NCBI GenBank assembly: GCA_965220775.1 | Contig: OZ244845.1 | Coordinates: forward strand, 496,001 to 560,000 | Source: G963664835 sp965220775 | GTDB taxonomy: Bacteria > Chloroflexota > UBA6077 > FW602-bin22 > JBCLEL01 | Length of the DNA stretch: 64,000 bases | Direction of reading: 5' to 3' | Shown here: positions 43,908 through 52,637 of the stretch, piece after piece | How the letters are laid out: each line of letters starts with the position of its first letter | Numbering within the stretch: position 1 is the stretch's first letter | Made by a program: the position numbers and the translations under genes | Notes under the pieces: model-generated | Seen by the model: the letters and a program-made list of their open reading frames with translations, nothing else | What the model was told of the DNA's origin: nothing | The model's database searches: none

Positions 43908-45113
43908 ATGATGACGAGATTCTTGCGCCTAGCAACCCTATCTTTGCTGTTTGTCTATTTACCCGTGTTCGGCTTGATTCTCTTTTACTTTCTCGAAGCC
44001 CCACCCTTCCACAAAGTTGCCCCAATTGATCCTAATTTGACCTCCGAGGACGTGCTGGAACCACTGGACGAAGGCCGGGCAATCTTGCGTTCCTTCCCAT
44101 TGCGAGCGGGGTTCTATGGCGAGATGGTCAACGGGTATCGTCGCGAATACGTGAAGGGGCCTTCAAAAGCGGAGATGGCGCGACGACGCGCACTTTTCCG
44201 CAGCACCTCTTACAGCGGTGACATCGTTTTCTCCGCAGTAACGATCAGAAAGTATCCCGACCCTATCGCCTCGCGAGTGGCAATGATTAATTTGATCCAG
44301 TTTTATACAGACACGGGTGCGCGGATCAATCCTGTCCAAGGTTACATGCATTTGAAAACCGGCCAACTCGAGATCTTCACCTGGGTTGACTCGGTGTGGT
44401 TGATCTCAGTATTTGCCAGAGACACTGCGGGCATAGTTAGCGTCGCGGAAGACTTTCCTTATTTGCAGCAGAGAAGCGGTAACCTCGTTCCGTTAAGTCT
44501 GGATGGGGAAAGACTCGACACTCGGCTGATTCTCCCGGCTATTGGACTGCTTGCCGGCCTGCTAAGCTGGCCGGTAGTGGCATCGCGGGTTGTTGCGCTA
44601 CGACCGCAGGGCGGGCGTCAACCGTTGCCTGCCCGCGCGCTAGAGGATCGTCTGTTGTCACTAAACGGTCCCGGTCGCCGTTGGAAAATCAGACGGTTGG
44701 GAGGGGACGAGTTTGTGGCGGAGTGGAATCTAGATGATCGCACTTGGCAGGGGTTATTTGGCCGGTGGGGACTGGTGCGCACAAAGGCGGTGCGATTACG
44801 GCTGGACCGGCTTCGCGCGGTGGTTAAGGCGGTGGAAGATAGATACAAAGTCAGAGTCATCGCCAAGAATAAATGGCGGCCTAATGCCGACGTCTCTATC
44901 CGGCGCCGGCCGACTGTAGGACTAGACCTGTCCGACTTGCACGTGCCATCCAAGAACGGCGGCAGCCCCAATCCCAATCCCAATCCTAAGATGGATCCGA
45001 TCTTGACGGCCGGTCGGGGATACGACGTGGCTGCGATCAAACGCGAGATTGTCGACGCGGTGTTGAATGCCGGATGGGTATACCAGCCCGTCCTCTTTAT
45101 GCGCTGGAGCTAA
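43908..45113 (+). CDS. Unknown membrane-anchored protein
   Basis: 401 residues. An N-terminal hydrophobic helix (about 8-30, LSLLFVYLPVFGLILFYFL) leads to an extracytoplasmic domain of about 150 residues. A second helix (about 205-228, LILPAIGLLAGLLSWPVVA) then leads to a basic cytoplasmic domain. Near the C-terminus there is a short Asn-Pro repeat. No family recognised. The topology (one external domain, one internal domain) would suit a sensor or scaffold, but this is speculation. Confidence 0.75.
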   Translation: MMTRFLRLATLSLLFVYLPVFGLILFYFLEAPPFHKVAPIDPNLTSEDVLEPLDEGRAILRSFPLRAGFYGEMVNGYRREYVKGPSKAEMARRRALFRSTSYSGDIVFSAVTIRKYPDPIASRVAMINLIQFYTDTGARINPVQGYMHLKTGQLEIFTWVDSVWLISVFARDTAGIVSVAEDFPYLQQRSGNLVPLSLDGERLDTRLILPAIGLLAGLLSWPVVASRVVALRPQGGRQPLPARALEDRLLSLNGPGRRWKIRRLGGDEFVAEWNLDDRTWQGLFGRWGLVRTKAVRLRLDRLRAVVKAVEDRYKVRVIAKNKWRPNADVSIRRRPTVGLDLSDLHVPSKNGGSPNPNPNPKMDPILTAGRGYDVAAIKREIVDAVLNAGWVYQPVLFMRWS

Positions 45114-46332
45114 ACCTACCCCTAACCGGGCCGCGGCGGCGTTTCCAGCCAACACCCATAACTAATGGCGTAGGGGCCGGCCTGATGGCTCTACCGACTG
45201 GGATTGGCGCCACGCTCATTCCTCGCAAAACTCCATAACAGAGTCACGGTTGATGCTGAAGCCCCAGGTATCGCAACTACATATTGACAATTCAATCGCG
45301 GTTTCTTCAATGCAGAAGGCGAGAGCCAGGGCGGGAAGTTGGAGTCTCGGTTCCATAGAGTGCTCGGCAGCGAAATCAGCGGTAATTCCTGTCACAGGTG
45401 GGGAAGCGCGGTTCATTGAAAAGTTGTTGTACGTGTGACGAGTCTCGGTCCAGCCTGCCGGCGGTCGCTGCGCCAGCGCTTAGCCACCGGCCACAAACGT
45501 CTCGGCGCCCTGTGATCTCAACTACAACGTACTCGAGCCTCCAATCGGCTCAATATTGAGAGTATGAGAGCTGGACTGAATAGTATGTCCGAGAGGACTT
45601 ATATGGAGGTCGATATTGTCGATCGGGGGACGAGTTTGTCTCTACGGGCCAGGGGGAACCGTTGGCGGATGGTTGCGTCGCGGGAGCGGAGATTGCGCTT
45701 TGGTAGAGAGTGTCTCTCTTGCCGTTGACGAACGACAGATGGTGCGTTCAACCGATGCGCACGTTAACCTGAGCGCCTTTGTCCTTCAAGCGAATATCCC
45801 CAAGTTGCCGGCGCTGTTCCGATCCAATTGACGATGCGCCATCCTTTTACGGACAAAACCTCCCTATAAACAGAACTTATTCCAAACTGTAATTAACTAG
45901 TTGCGGGTTTTGTCGGCGATTTAACATCCTGAATTCCCTGCGATTGGCGATCGAAAAGACCCATCCAGTTGATATCGGCTGCATTGAGCCGGTCGCCCGT
46001 GGTGTGCAGGTTCGTGATTATCAGGATTGGCCGAGCTAAGCTGCGATGGACCTGCAAGTGCGGATCGATATGGGATTGCCCTCCTGTGATGGGTGAAATT
46101 TCCCGCCGGCGGCCGGACCCTGTACCGGGTCGGGGCACCGGTGTTTTGGGGGAACATTGCCGCATTGTCCCTAGCTCTGAAGAGTTCTGGTATTCTGACC
46201 TTCTTGGAGCACATAGTCGAAGTTCGGACGTGGTTGACGCGGTGATAGGTCATTATTCCGGCGAAGGCTAGAGTCTGCTAATCTCAAATCATTATATTTG
46301 CGTACGGTTAGGGTAGTTCTTGAAACTATCTT
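45114..46332. other. 1.2-kb stretch without a convincing gene
   Basis: Short frames occur on both strands (for example 45616-45831 plus, 45893-46165 minus) without ribosome sites, recognisable domains or consistent codon use. I see no module A/B/C repeat, tRNA or CRISPR here. It may hold decayed sequence. Confidence 0.5.
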
Positions 46333-47955
46333 TTGTATTCAGAAGGGCGGTCTAATTATACGGTGTGCAACATTAATCATATAAGTAAGTTTCTTGAACA
46401 ATACGTGGACCAGATTGAGCCAATCGGGCGGGAAGCGGCGTTGGCCTACTGGGTTGCGGCGACGACTGGGAGCGACGAGGCTGAAAAACAAGCGACCGAG
46501 CTTGAGGCTCGATTGATGCGGATCCACGCGGATAAGGAAGCCCATCGCCGGCTGGGCGAGTGGGTGAAGTCACCGCCGGGGGATCCACTGTTGGCTCGAC
46601 AAGTCTATGTGACGTACTTGTCCTTTGCCCGCGGACAACAGGACGACTCGACGATTGACGCCATTACTCAACGCGAGCAGATGATCCGCAGCCGTTTTAG
46701 CAACTACCGTGGCGTCTATCGGAGCCGGCCCCTATCCGACAACGACTTAGTGCAGATCATGAATGGCGAGACTGATCCTTCCGCGGTGAAAGAGGCTTGG
46801 CAGGCCGGCAAGCAGATCGGCCGGCAAGTGGCGGCCACTGTGTTGGAGACTATCGAGCTGCGCAATGACGCGGCTCGCCGGATGGGTTCCCGCGACCACT
46901 ACAAGTTGAATCTGGAGCTGAACGAAATCAACGAGGATCGACTGTTCGCGATTCTAGACGACCTGGACGGGTTGACGGTTGAGCCGTTCCGTGAAGCCAA
47001 GGCCGGTTTGGATAGGAGACTGGCTGCTCGATTTGGCGTCGCGGTCGAGGACCTTCGGTCCTGGCACTACGGCGATCCGTTCTTCCAGCGTCCCCCGCAA
47101 TCGGCGAATCCGGCGATTGACGAGCTGTTCGCGGGAAGAGACGTGGAGGACCTTGCGGTCCGCACCTATGATGGGCTTGGATTGGACATCCGCGACATAT
47201 TGGAGCGCAGCGATATGTACGCCCGCGAGAAGAAGAACCAGCATGCATTCTGCATGGACGTCGACCGCAAGGGTGACGTGCGGGTGCTGTGTAATCTGGA
47301 GTCGAACGTACGCTGGGCGGAAACGATCCTCCATGAGTTCGGCCACGGTGTTTTTGACAAATATAACGATCCTGACCTTCCTTATCTGTTGCGCCAACCG
47401 GCTCACACTCTCTCGACCGAAGCGATCGCGATGCTGATGGGCCGGCTAGCTCTGGATGAGGAGTGGCTGACGAACGTGGCGGGAGTCGAGCCGGCGACAG
47501 TCGGCCGGCTGGCGCCGGAGCTGCGGGACCAGGGGCGCCTGGGCATGTTGATATTCGTCCGCTGGATGCTGGTTATGTGCCACTTCGAGCGGCAGCTATA
47601 CCTGGATCCAAAACAGGACTTGAACACTCTCTGGTGGGACATGGTCGAGAAATACCAGCTTCTACATAGGCCGGAGGGCCGGGACGAGCCGGACTGGGCC
47701 GCGAAGATCCACCTGGCCCTCCATCCGGTCTATTACCAGAACTACATTCTGGGCGAGTTGAGCGCCTCGCAGTTGAAGCGGAATCTGCTAGCTAACTTCG
47801 GCGGACTGGTGGACAATCCGCGAGCCGGCCGGTTCCTGATCGAACGAGTCTTCCGGCCGGGCGCGGTACGTGAGTGGGATAGCGCCTTGGAGTACGCCAC
47901 CGGCGAGAAGCTGAATCCGCGCTATTTCGTCGAGGAGTTCGTGGAGCCGGTTTGA
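46333..47955 (+). CDS. M3 family metallopeptidase (oligoendopeptidase-like)
   Basis: 540 residues. The zinc site HEFGHGVFDK carries HExxH, and the third ligand Glu lies in TLSTEAIAML, 20-odd residues on. C-terminal LHPVYYQNYILGELSASQLK and RNPRYF-like segments are typical of this family. It cleaves short peptides in the cytoplasm. The start is uncertain: TTG at 46333 opens the frame, GTG at 46363 is the alternative, and family alignments usually begin near FLEQYVDQIEP. Monocistronic. Confidence 0.9.
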   Translation: MYSEGRSNYTVCNINHISKFLEQYVDQIEPIGREAALAYWVAATTGSDEAEKQATELEARLMRIHADKEAHRRLGEWVKSPPGDPLLARQVYVTYLSFARGQQDDSTIDAITQREQMIRSRFSNYRGVYRSRPLSDNDLVQIMNGETDPSAVKEAWQAGKQIGRQVAATVLETIELRNDAARRMGSRDHYKLNLELNEINEDRLFAILDDLDGLTVEPFREAKAGLDRRLAARFGVAVEDLRSWHYGDPFFQRPPQSANPAIDELFAGRDVEDLAVRTYDGLGLDIRDILERSDMYAREKKNQHAFCMDVDRKGDVRVLCNLESNVRWAETILHEFGHGVFDKYNDPDLPYLLRQPAHTLSTEAIAMLMGRLALDEEWLTNVAGVEPATVGRLAPELRDQGRLGMLIFVRWMLVMCHFERQLYLDPKQDLNTLWWDMVEKYQLLHRPEGRDEPDWAAKIHLALHPVYYQNYILGELSASQLKRNLLANFGGLVDNPRAGRFLIERVFRPGAVREWDSALEYATGEKLNPRYFVEEFVEPV

Positions 47956-48043
47956 GCAGGCGTCTGGCCGCATCGTTCGGAGTTTATCGCCGGCGATAGC
48001 TTAAAATGTACTTGTCTTGCGCGAATTAGCTTGGAGTTGTTAA

Positions 48044-48274
48044 GTGGACGGTTTGGTTTCTGCTGTGCAGGTCAGAAAGCGGCTTGCCGAGGTCATCGAC
48101 CGCGCTGCCTTTGGCAAGGAGCGCGTTATCCTGGCACGTCGCGGCAAGGCGGTGGCTGCGATAGTTTCGCTTGAAGATGTGGAACTCTTGGAAGCGTTGG
48201 AGGACAAAATGGACCTGGAGAACGCTCGTGCTGCCCTCATGGAAGGTGAAAAAGAAGGGGAATTATATACTTGA
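48044..48274 (+). CDS. Phd/YefM family antitoxin, apparently without toxin
   Basis: 76 residues from GTG at 48044, with GGAG eight bases upstream. The Phd/YefM DNA-binding half reads VQVRKRLAEVIDRAAFGKER, then VILARRGKAVAAIVSLEDVE. The short acidic tail LMEGEKEGELYT would bind a toxin. No Doc, YoeB or PIN gene follows; the next feature is a tRNA on the other strand 29 nt later. It is an orphan antitoxin, or its toxin was lost. Confidence 0.85.
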   Translation: MDGLVSAVQVRKRLAEVIDRAAFGKERVILARRGKAVAAIVSLEDVELLEALEDKMDLENARAALMEGEKEGELYT

Positions 48275-48302
48275 CTTCGCAGAAGGAGATACTAGGCGGG
48301 CC

Positions 48303-48385
48303 TACTGGCGACGGGATTCGAACCCGCAATGCTTAAAGCCAGCAGCTTGACAAACTACCGCGTATTCCAGTTCCGCCACACCAGC
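48303..48385 (-). tRNA. Class II (Leu-like) tRNA with GUC anticodon
   Basis: 83 nt. The acceptor GCTGGTG pairs with CGCCAGT, the discriminator is A, and CCA is not encoded. D-arm GCG...CGC with GG in the loop. Anticodon arm GTAGT-TTGTCAA-GCTGC, giving G34 U35 C36. Variable arm of 14 nt with a GCT-TTA-AGC stem. T-arm GCGGG-TTCGAAT-CCCGT. The long variable arm and A73 fit tRNA-Leu, but GUC reads Asp codons. It may be a degenerate or recoding tRNA. tRNA-Sec was excluded (short D stem, wrong anticodon). Confidence 0.75.
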
Positions 48386-48425
48386 AGGCCCTATCAGTAT
48401 AGCTGCACTTAGGAGATACAATCAC

Positions 48426-49352
48426 CTAGACCGGCGGTGGCTCGGCTTCGTCAGCCACCAAGAGATAGTCCTGCTGATATCCTTCATGGAAAGGCGGGTG
48501 CGCTATATCCAAGCGACTCATGAATTGTTCCCAAGTGCTCGAACTACGCATCAAGGCGATCACCGCTGCCAAGTGTTGCAGGAGTTTCGGATGCCCAACG
48601 TCAGGCGTGAGCCATTGATGATGCTTGTCACGCCGGTAGTCACCATTAACAGTAGGATTGCGATTCTTCAATTCTTCCAATACGCCTGGGGCCAGTCTCG
48701 CGTACACTGTGTTATTCGTGATGTGCCCGATGACCGCAGGACGGTTTGATCCTTCAGGGCCATCCCATCCGTGCAGCCGGTAAATCTGATCGTAGAACTC
48801 CGCCGGAAATGTGCGAACCCACTCCCGAAACTCCTTAGCGATGAACTGCTCCAGGATTTTTGCGAGGGCGCGACTGCTCCGACGTTCCTGATATCCGGTG
48901 GCCTCGTCGATGAGCCCAATGATGCCGACTTCGGCCAGCCCTCGGATCAGGATTTCGGCACGTGCGGCTATGTGTTCCTGCGATGGTAATAGAGCTCCGG
49001 CTTCCCTGGCGCGAAGGTAAGTTTCACAGACCATAGGTAGTAATCTTGCGTCATAGCCAATTGCCTGCGCCCCACCTCTTGGAATGCTGAATTTGACAGG
49101 AGTTGTCGAATTGGGAAATTCCCTAGGAATAAAGGGCTGGAGACGCCTCGACTGTAAAAAAGTGGGCAGTTTGTCGAATTGGGAATCTGATTGCGCAGGG
49201 GGTCTTGGCGAACGACCCAAGGCGGTCAGAAAACTGGCCTGTGTCAGGACTCGTTTCCCGCCTTCGAGCACGTAGCAATCGACTGCAATGCCGTTGATAA
49301 TCAACGGCTGATCCGGCGCTCCTGCGATTACTCTGAGAGACTTGTCCGCCAT
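48426..49352 (-). CDS. P63C-domain protein
   Basis: 308 residues. The C-terminal half carries the P63C pattern: FPAEFYDQIYRLHGW, then NTVYARLAPGVLEELKNRNP and HHQWLTPDVGHPKLLQHLAA. The middle has LPMVCETYLRAREAGALLPS. P63C is a domain of phage and mobile-element proteins of unknown role. It sits beside the odd tRNA and an orphan antitoxin in a stretch with lower GC than the surrounding genes. Mobile origin is likely; the function is unknown. Confidence 0.82.
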   Translation of the reverse strand: MADKSLRVIAGAPDQPLIINGIAVDCYVLEGGKRVLTQASFLTALGRSPRPPAQSDSQFDKLPTFLQSRRLQPFIPREFPNSTTPVKFSIPRGGAQAIGYDARLLPMVCETYLRAREAGALLPSQEHIAARAEILIRGLAEVGIIGLIDEATGYQERRSSRALAKILEQFIAKEFREWVRTFPAEFYDQIYRLHGWDGPEGSNRPAVIGHITNNTVYARLAPGVLEELKNRNPTVNGDYRRDKHHQWLTPDVGHPKLLQHLAAVIALMRSSSTWEQFMSRLDIAHPPFHEGYQQDYLLVADEAEPPPV

Positions 49353-49404
49353 TTCATGAGTTTACGCCGGACAGATGGCCTAGTCAACAAGGTTATGTAG
49401 TGTC

Positions 49405-49716
49405 TCAGTTTGAATCTGGCGTTGGCGTTGGCGTTGGCGTTGGCGTTGGGGTCTCGCTACGCAACTCCTCGAAGGCTTCAAAGCGGTCTTGAAGCAAGCC
49501 CAATTGATCACGCAAGGCCATGAGTGATGCTTGCTCCGACCCTGCCGCATCCCGGCGGCCGGTTTCACAGCCATTTCCCCAAACCATCTCTAGGAGTATC
49601 ATGGTAGTCAACTCGGTATCGTCAATGGGTTCAGGGACAGGTGTAGGCCCGCGACCGAAGTGAAGCCGGTTAGCATCGTACTGCTTATAGGCTGCCATAA
49701 ATAGATCATTCGCCAA
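49405..49716 (-). CDS. Hypothetical protein with Pro-Thr tail, possibly a frameshifted 3' part
   Basis: 103 residues as an open frame from a TTG (49716); an internal ATG lies at 49698. No ribosome site precedes either. It is acidic and helical (ASLMALRDQLGLLQDRFEAF) with a PTPTPTPTP tail coded by a simple ggcgtt hexamer repeat. The neighbouring frame just upstream encodes a membrane anchor, so both may be pieces of one gene. Confidence 0.55.
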   Translation of the reverse strand: MANDLFMAAYKQYDANRLHFGRGPTPVPEPIDDTELTTMILLEMVWGNGCETGRRDAAGSEQASLMALRDQLGLLQDRFEAFEELRSETPTPTPTPTPTPDSN

Positions 49717-49718
49717 AT

Positions 49719-49925
49719 GAACGGTCTTTGTGGGATGTCTATTGTGTCGACAACGGTATTACCTTCCTCATCAATCCGGGCTTGTACTGTCTGGCTAGAC
49801 GGGCGGAGGGTAGTAATCTGCGGCAATCGGTTGATTATGTAAAGACCAAGGGGTAGGGTGATGATCAGAATAGTCAGTATGTTTCGGATAACGTCGGAGC
49901 ACTGTGCCAGGCGGGATTCCTTAAG
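49719..49925 (-). pseudogene. Membrane-anchor fragment, possible 5' part of a frameshifted gene
   Basis: An open minus-strand frame without a normal start. It encodes a hydrophobic helix (NILTILIITLPLGLYIINRL) and a short soluble segment ending PQRPFIWR, where it runs over the start of the next frame. Joining the two by one base shift would give a single-pass membrane protein. Either a real decay event or a sequencing error. Confidence 0.35.
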
Positions 49926-49970
49926 GAAGAGGTCGAGACTTTTCCTGAATCAATAGGCGGCTTCGGGGAA

Positions 49971-50273
49971 GTGAAGCGGTATAGTTGTTCCTCTACCGAA
50001 GATACTGACGCGCTTATAGACGATAGACGGGTACAGGTTGAGCCCTACGTTAAGAATGTCAAGATGATTAACTCTGATCAGATAACCGATGACGTCACTC
50101 TTCTTTCCGTTGCAGCCAAGGTCCATTTCATAGTTTCAGGACAGGGAAGGGCGACAAGGCAAGAGATTATGGACTTAGCCAAACGCCTGGGCTGGAAGAT
50201 TTCTGAAAAGCAAATACGGCAGGTTGTTGGCTACTTGGAGGCGCTTGAGCTTGTCGCCGTGGAAACCAGTTAG
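49971..50273 (+). CDS. Hypothetical protein, winged-helix-like C-terminus
   Basis: 100 residues from GTG at 49971. The C-terminal 60 residues (ATRQEIMDLAKRLGWKISEK, then QIRQVVGYLEALELVAVE) resemble a small winged-helix DNA-binding domain. The N-terminus is polar. No clear ribosome site, and the frame begins in AT-richer sequence. Part of the accessory stretch at 48.4-50.3 kb. Family not recognised. Confidence 0.5.
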   Translation: MKRYSCSSTEDTDALIDDRRVQVEPYVKNVKMINSDQITDDVTLLSVAAKVHFIVSGQGRATRQEIMDLAKRLGWKISEKQIRQVVGYLEALELVAVETS

Positions 50274-50295
50274 GTACAGTTAGCTTACAGCCCGT

Positions 50296-50312
50296 CTCAA
50301 ACCCTGTTTGAG
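50296..50312. terminator. Hairpin between convergent genes
   Basis: CTCAAAC-CCT-GTTTGAG, a 7-bp stem between a plus-strand gene ending at 50273 and a minus-strand gene ending at 50326. No T-run on either side, so intrinsic termination is uncertain. Confidence 0.35.
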
Positions 50313-50325
50313 CCGGCATAAAGGG

Positions 50326-51165
50326 CTAAACGCTTAAGCCCAGCTGCTCCACGAGATAACGCTGGCTCATCGCGACGCTCTCCATAGGTGTCCGGCGGGT
50401 GTAGTCGAGCTCGATAGTCACCCAGCCGGCGTAGCCGCTGTCTCTCAACGCCTCGACGCAGCCGGCCAGGTCGACGACGCCTTCGCCCAGCTCGACGAAG
50501 TCGCGCAATACCGCGGTACCCCCTTCGCCCTCCAGCTCTGGCGGGATGGACGGGTCCCAGTCCTTCAAGTGCACGTAGCGGATGCGTTCCGCGTAGGTGC
50601 GGAACAGGTCGACCTCGGCCGTCGGCCAGTCGGGATTGCCCTTGCGGAAGTGGGCGGTGTCGGCCGCCATCGCGACGTAGCGCGGATCGGTGCGCTCCAT
50701 CAAAAGGTCGATCTCCTCCTTGCGCTCGATGACCGTGTTGACGTGAGGGTGGGCGCAGGCCAGTACGCCGTACTCGGCGATCCGCCGGCCGATCTCGTTG
50801 GCGCAGTCGGCGAAGTTCAGCAGGTCGTCGCGGCTGGGACCGCCGGCCGGCCGCCGGCCCGGGCCCAGCACCAGCCGGTCGGCACCGTTGGCCTCGAGGA
50901 AGCGGGCGATATGTACATTGAATGCGACCATCTCGTCGAAGCGATCCGCTATGTGCAAATCGCCGCCGCCGTACAGAGCAACGAGCTTCAGTTGGCGCTC
51001 GTAAAGCGCCTGTTTGAACGCGTCCAACCGCTCGAAACCGAAGTCGTCCACCACGAAGGCGAACGCTTCGAAGCCGGTGAATCCGAGCGCGCTGATCTCT
51101 TGAATCGCGGTGGCGAATCCGTAGCGTCCCCAGGTGATGCCGTGACAGGCGATCCGTATGCTCAT
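50326..51165 (-). CDS. Sugar phosphate isomerase/epimerase (TIM barrel)
   Basis: 279 residues from ATG at 51165 (MSIRIACHGITWGRYG), with GGAG six bases upstream; an in-frame ATG at 51198 is the alternative. The family pattern includes ISALGFTGFEAFAFVVDDFG, VLACAHPHVNTVIERKEEID (metal His), YVAMAADTAHFRKGNP (metal Asp/His) and WVTIELDYT (Glu). Probably acts on an inositol- or ketose-type sugar. Monocistronic. Confidence 0.9.
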   Translation of the reverse strand: MSIRIACHGITWGRYGFATAIQEISALGFTGFEAFAFVVDDFGFERLDAFKQALYERQLKLVALYGGGDLHIADRFDEMVAFNVHIARFLEANGADRLVLGPGRRPAGGPSRDDLLNFADCANEIGRRIAEYGVLACAHPHVNTVIERKEEIDLLMERTDPRYVAMAADTAHFRKGNPDWPTAEVDLFRTYAERIRYVHLKDWDPSIPPELEGEGGTAVLRDFVELGEGVVDLAGCVEALRDSGYAGWVTIELDYTRRTPMESVAMSQRYLVEQLGLSV

Positions 51166-51266
51166 CGCTCGCTCCAATCTGGTGGATGATGGCCTCATTC
51201 TAACGTCAACGATGCGCTGGGTTGTACCGGCGTTCGGCTAAAATCGTGCGATCGAGGTGATTCCAC

Positions 51267-51992
51267 GTGGACATGAAACTGGTCGAGGTGCAAGCGATTG
51301 AGATACGCGAGACGCTGCGGACGATGGCCGACCCGGCGAGAGAGCCCGGAGTCCAGCGCTTCTTCAAGGACAGGGTCAAGTCGCTAGGGATTGGTACGCC
51401 GGCACTGAGGAAGCTATCCCAGGAGTACGCGAAGGCTCACCGCAAGAGTCTTGGCTTGGACGGAACGTTGGCGATCGGCGATAGGCTGATCCGGTGCGAG
51501 CTGCTGGAGGAAAAGACAATGGCTGTCCTCCTGGCCGAACGATTCGCCGGCCGGCTGCAGCCTGCACACTTCGCCGTGTTCGACCGCTGGATAGATTACG
51601 CTGATAACTGGGCGACGATCGATGGCATCTGCTGCACGACGATCGGCAAGATCATCCTCAGGAACGGCCCGCCGATGGATGATCTGCTGTCCTGGGCCGG
51701 CGATGGCAATCTCTGGTGCCGGCGAGCGGCGGCGGTGTCGCTGGTGGTGTCGGCCAGGCGAGGAATGTACCTGGGCGAGAGCTTCCGGGTGGCCGATAGG
51801 CTAATGGCCGATAGGGAAGATATGGTGCAAAAGGGCGTCGGCTGGCTCTTGAAGGAGCAGAGCGCTCACTATCCGGACGAGGTCGTGGATTACCTCAAGA
51901 GCTGGACGGCGAGTACCAGCCGGCTGGTGCTGCGCTACGCCTCGGAGAAGCTTCCGCCGGAGCGCCGAAAGCGGAGCCGCAAGCTGAAGTAA
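51267..51992 (+). CDS. DNA alkylation repair protein (AlkD-like HEAT-repeat glycosylase)
   Basis: 241 residues from GTG at 51267, with GAGGTGA six bases upstream. The body is helical HEAT-like repeats with family landmarks: FFKDRVKSLGIGTPALRKLS, CELLEEKTMAVLLAERF, DRWIDYADNWATIDGICC and LWCRRAAAVSLVV. AlkD removes bulky or charged alkylated bases without base flipping. The 3' end is odd: the segment coding SWTASTSRLVLRYASEKLPP recurs in diverged form at 53046-53180, and the gene now ends RKRSRKLK. Confidence 0.9.
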   Translation: MDMKLVEVQAIEIRETLRTMADPAREPGVQRFFKDRVKSLGIGTPALRKLSQEYAKAHRKSLGLDGTLAIGDRLIRCELLEEKTMAVLLAERFAGRLQPAHFAVFDRWIDYADNWATIDGICCTTIGKIILRNGPPMDDLLSWAGDGNLWCRRAAAVSLVVSARRGMYLGESFRVADRLMADREDMVQKGVGWLLKEQSAHYPDEVVDYLKSWTASTSRLVLRYASEKLPPERRKRSRKLK

Positions 51993-52115
51993 GAGCACCA
52001 GTCGACGCGGCGTTCCAGGGCGCACACTTTCGCGGAAGCGCCGTGCTTAAGTTTGCGATAATGTGTTGCTTGGCGAACATCTAGGCATGACCCGGGCCAC
52101 GCGAAGGGAGAAGGT

Positions 52116-52637
52116 ATGGCAGACGTGGTGTTCCAGATCAAGTCATCGCAGGGGGTGGGCGTACGCGGTGCCGCCGTGCTGGCGGCCTATCCTGACGGGA
52201 GATACCTTACGGGCCAGACCGACGTCCACGGTGAATGCCGGCTGGATCTATACCGCACCGATCAAAACATGAAGGTCCTCGTAGCTGCGGAGGGTCACCT
52301 ACCTTTTCACGACGGCGTCGTACCGGGAAAATCAGAAACCATCCCCTTGAAGTTGATTCCGTCCACGAAAGAGCGGAAGGCAGTTCTTTTCACCCGGAGC
52401 ACGGGATATATCCCAGGTATTGCGGGGCGGCTTGATCCGCATCAAGATGGATACGTTTACGGTGAAAATATCGCCATCAACGGGCAACTTGCAGAGCCTG
52501 CGGCTCATTTCGAGATTGGGGAAGCCCTTCACCTGATCGACGTTTACGGCGTCGAGACCACTATCCGGTTTCTGGTGGTAGAGGGCCAGTTCTCGCTTAT
52601 CGAGTACACGGATCCCACGCCTTACGGAGGGGAATGA
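52116..52637 (+). CDS. Unknown protein with carboxypeptidase-regulatory-like beta domain
   Basis: 173 residues. The first 80 read like a transthyretin/CarboxypepD_reg beta-sandwich: GVRGAAVLAAYPDGRYLTGQ, then TDVHGECRLDLYRTDQNMKV and AAEGHLPFHDG. The second half is beta-rich with VYGENIAINGQLAEP and ends in SLIEYTDPTPYGGE. Cytoplasmic by lack of a signal. Its stop overlaps the HEPN gene start by 4 nt (ATGA), so the two are coupled. Not a recognised antitoxin. Confidence 0.75.
   Translation: MADVVFQIKSSQGVGVRGAAVLAAYPDGRYLTGQTDVHGECRLDLYRTDQNMKVLVAAEGHLPFHDGVVPGKSETIPLKLIPSTKERKAVLFTRSTGYIPGIAGRLDPHQDGYVYGENIAINGQLAEPAAHFEIGEALHLIDVYGVETTIRFLVVEGQFSLIEYTDPTPYGGE

Noticed and set aside
45893..46165. 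Minus-strand 90-residue frame in the 1.2-kb gap
   Set aside because: No ribosome site, no domain and amino acid composition typical of random translation.
48303..48385. Selenocysteine tRNA reading of the class II tRNA
   Set aside because: D stem is only 3 bp and the anticodon position is GUC, not UCA. An 8th acceptor pair exists, but the rest of the fold does not fit tRNA-Sec.
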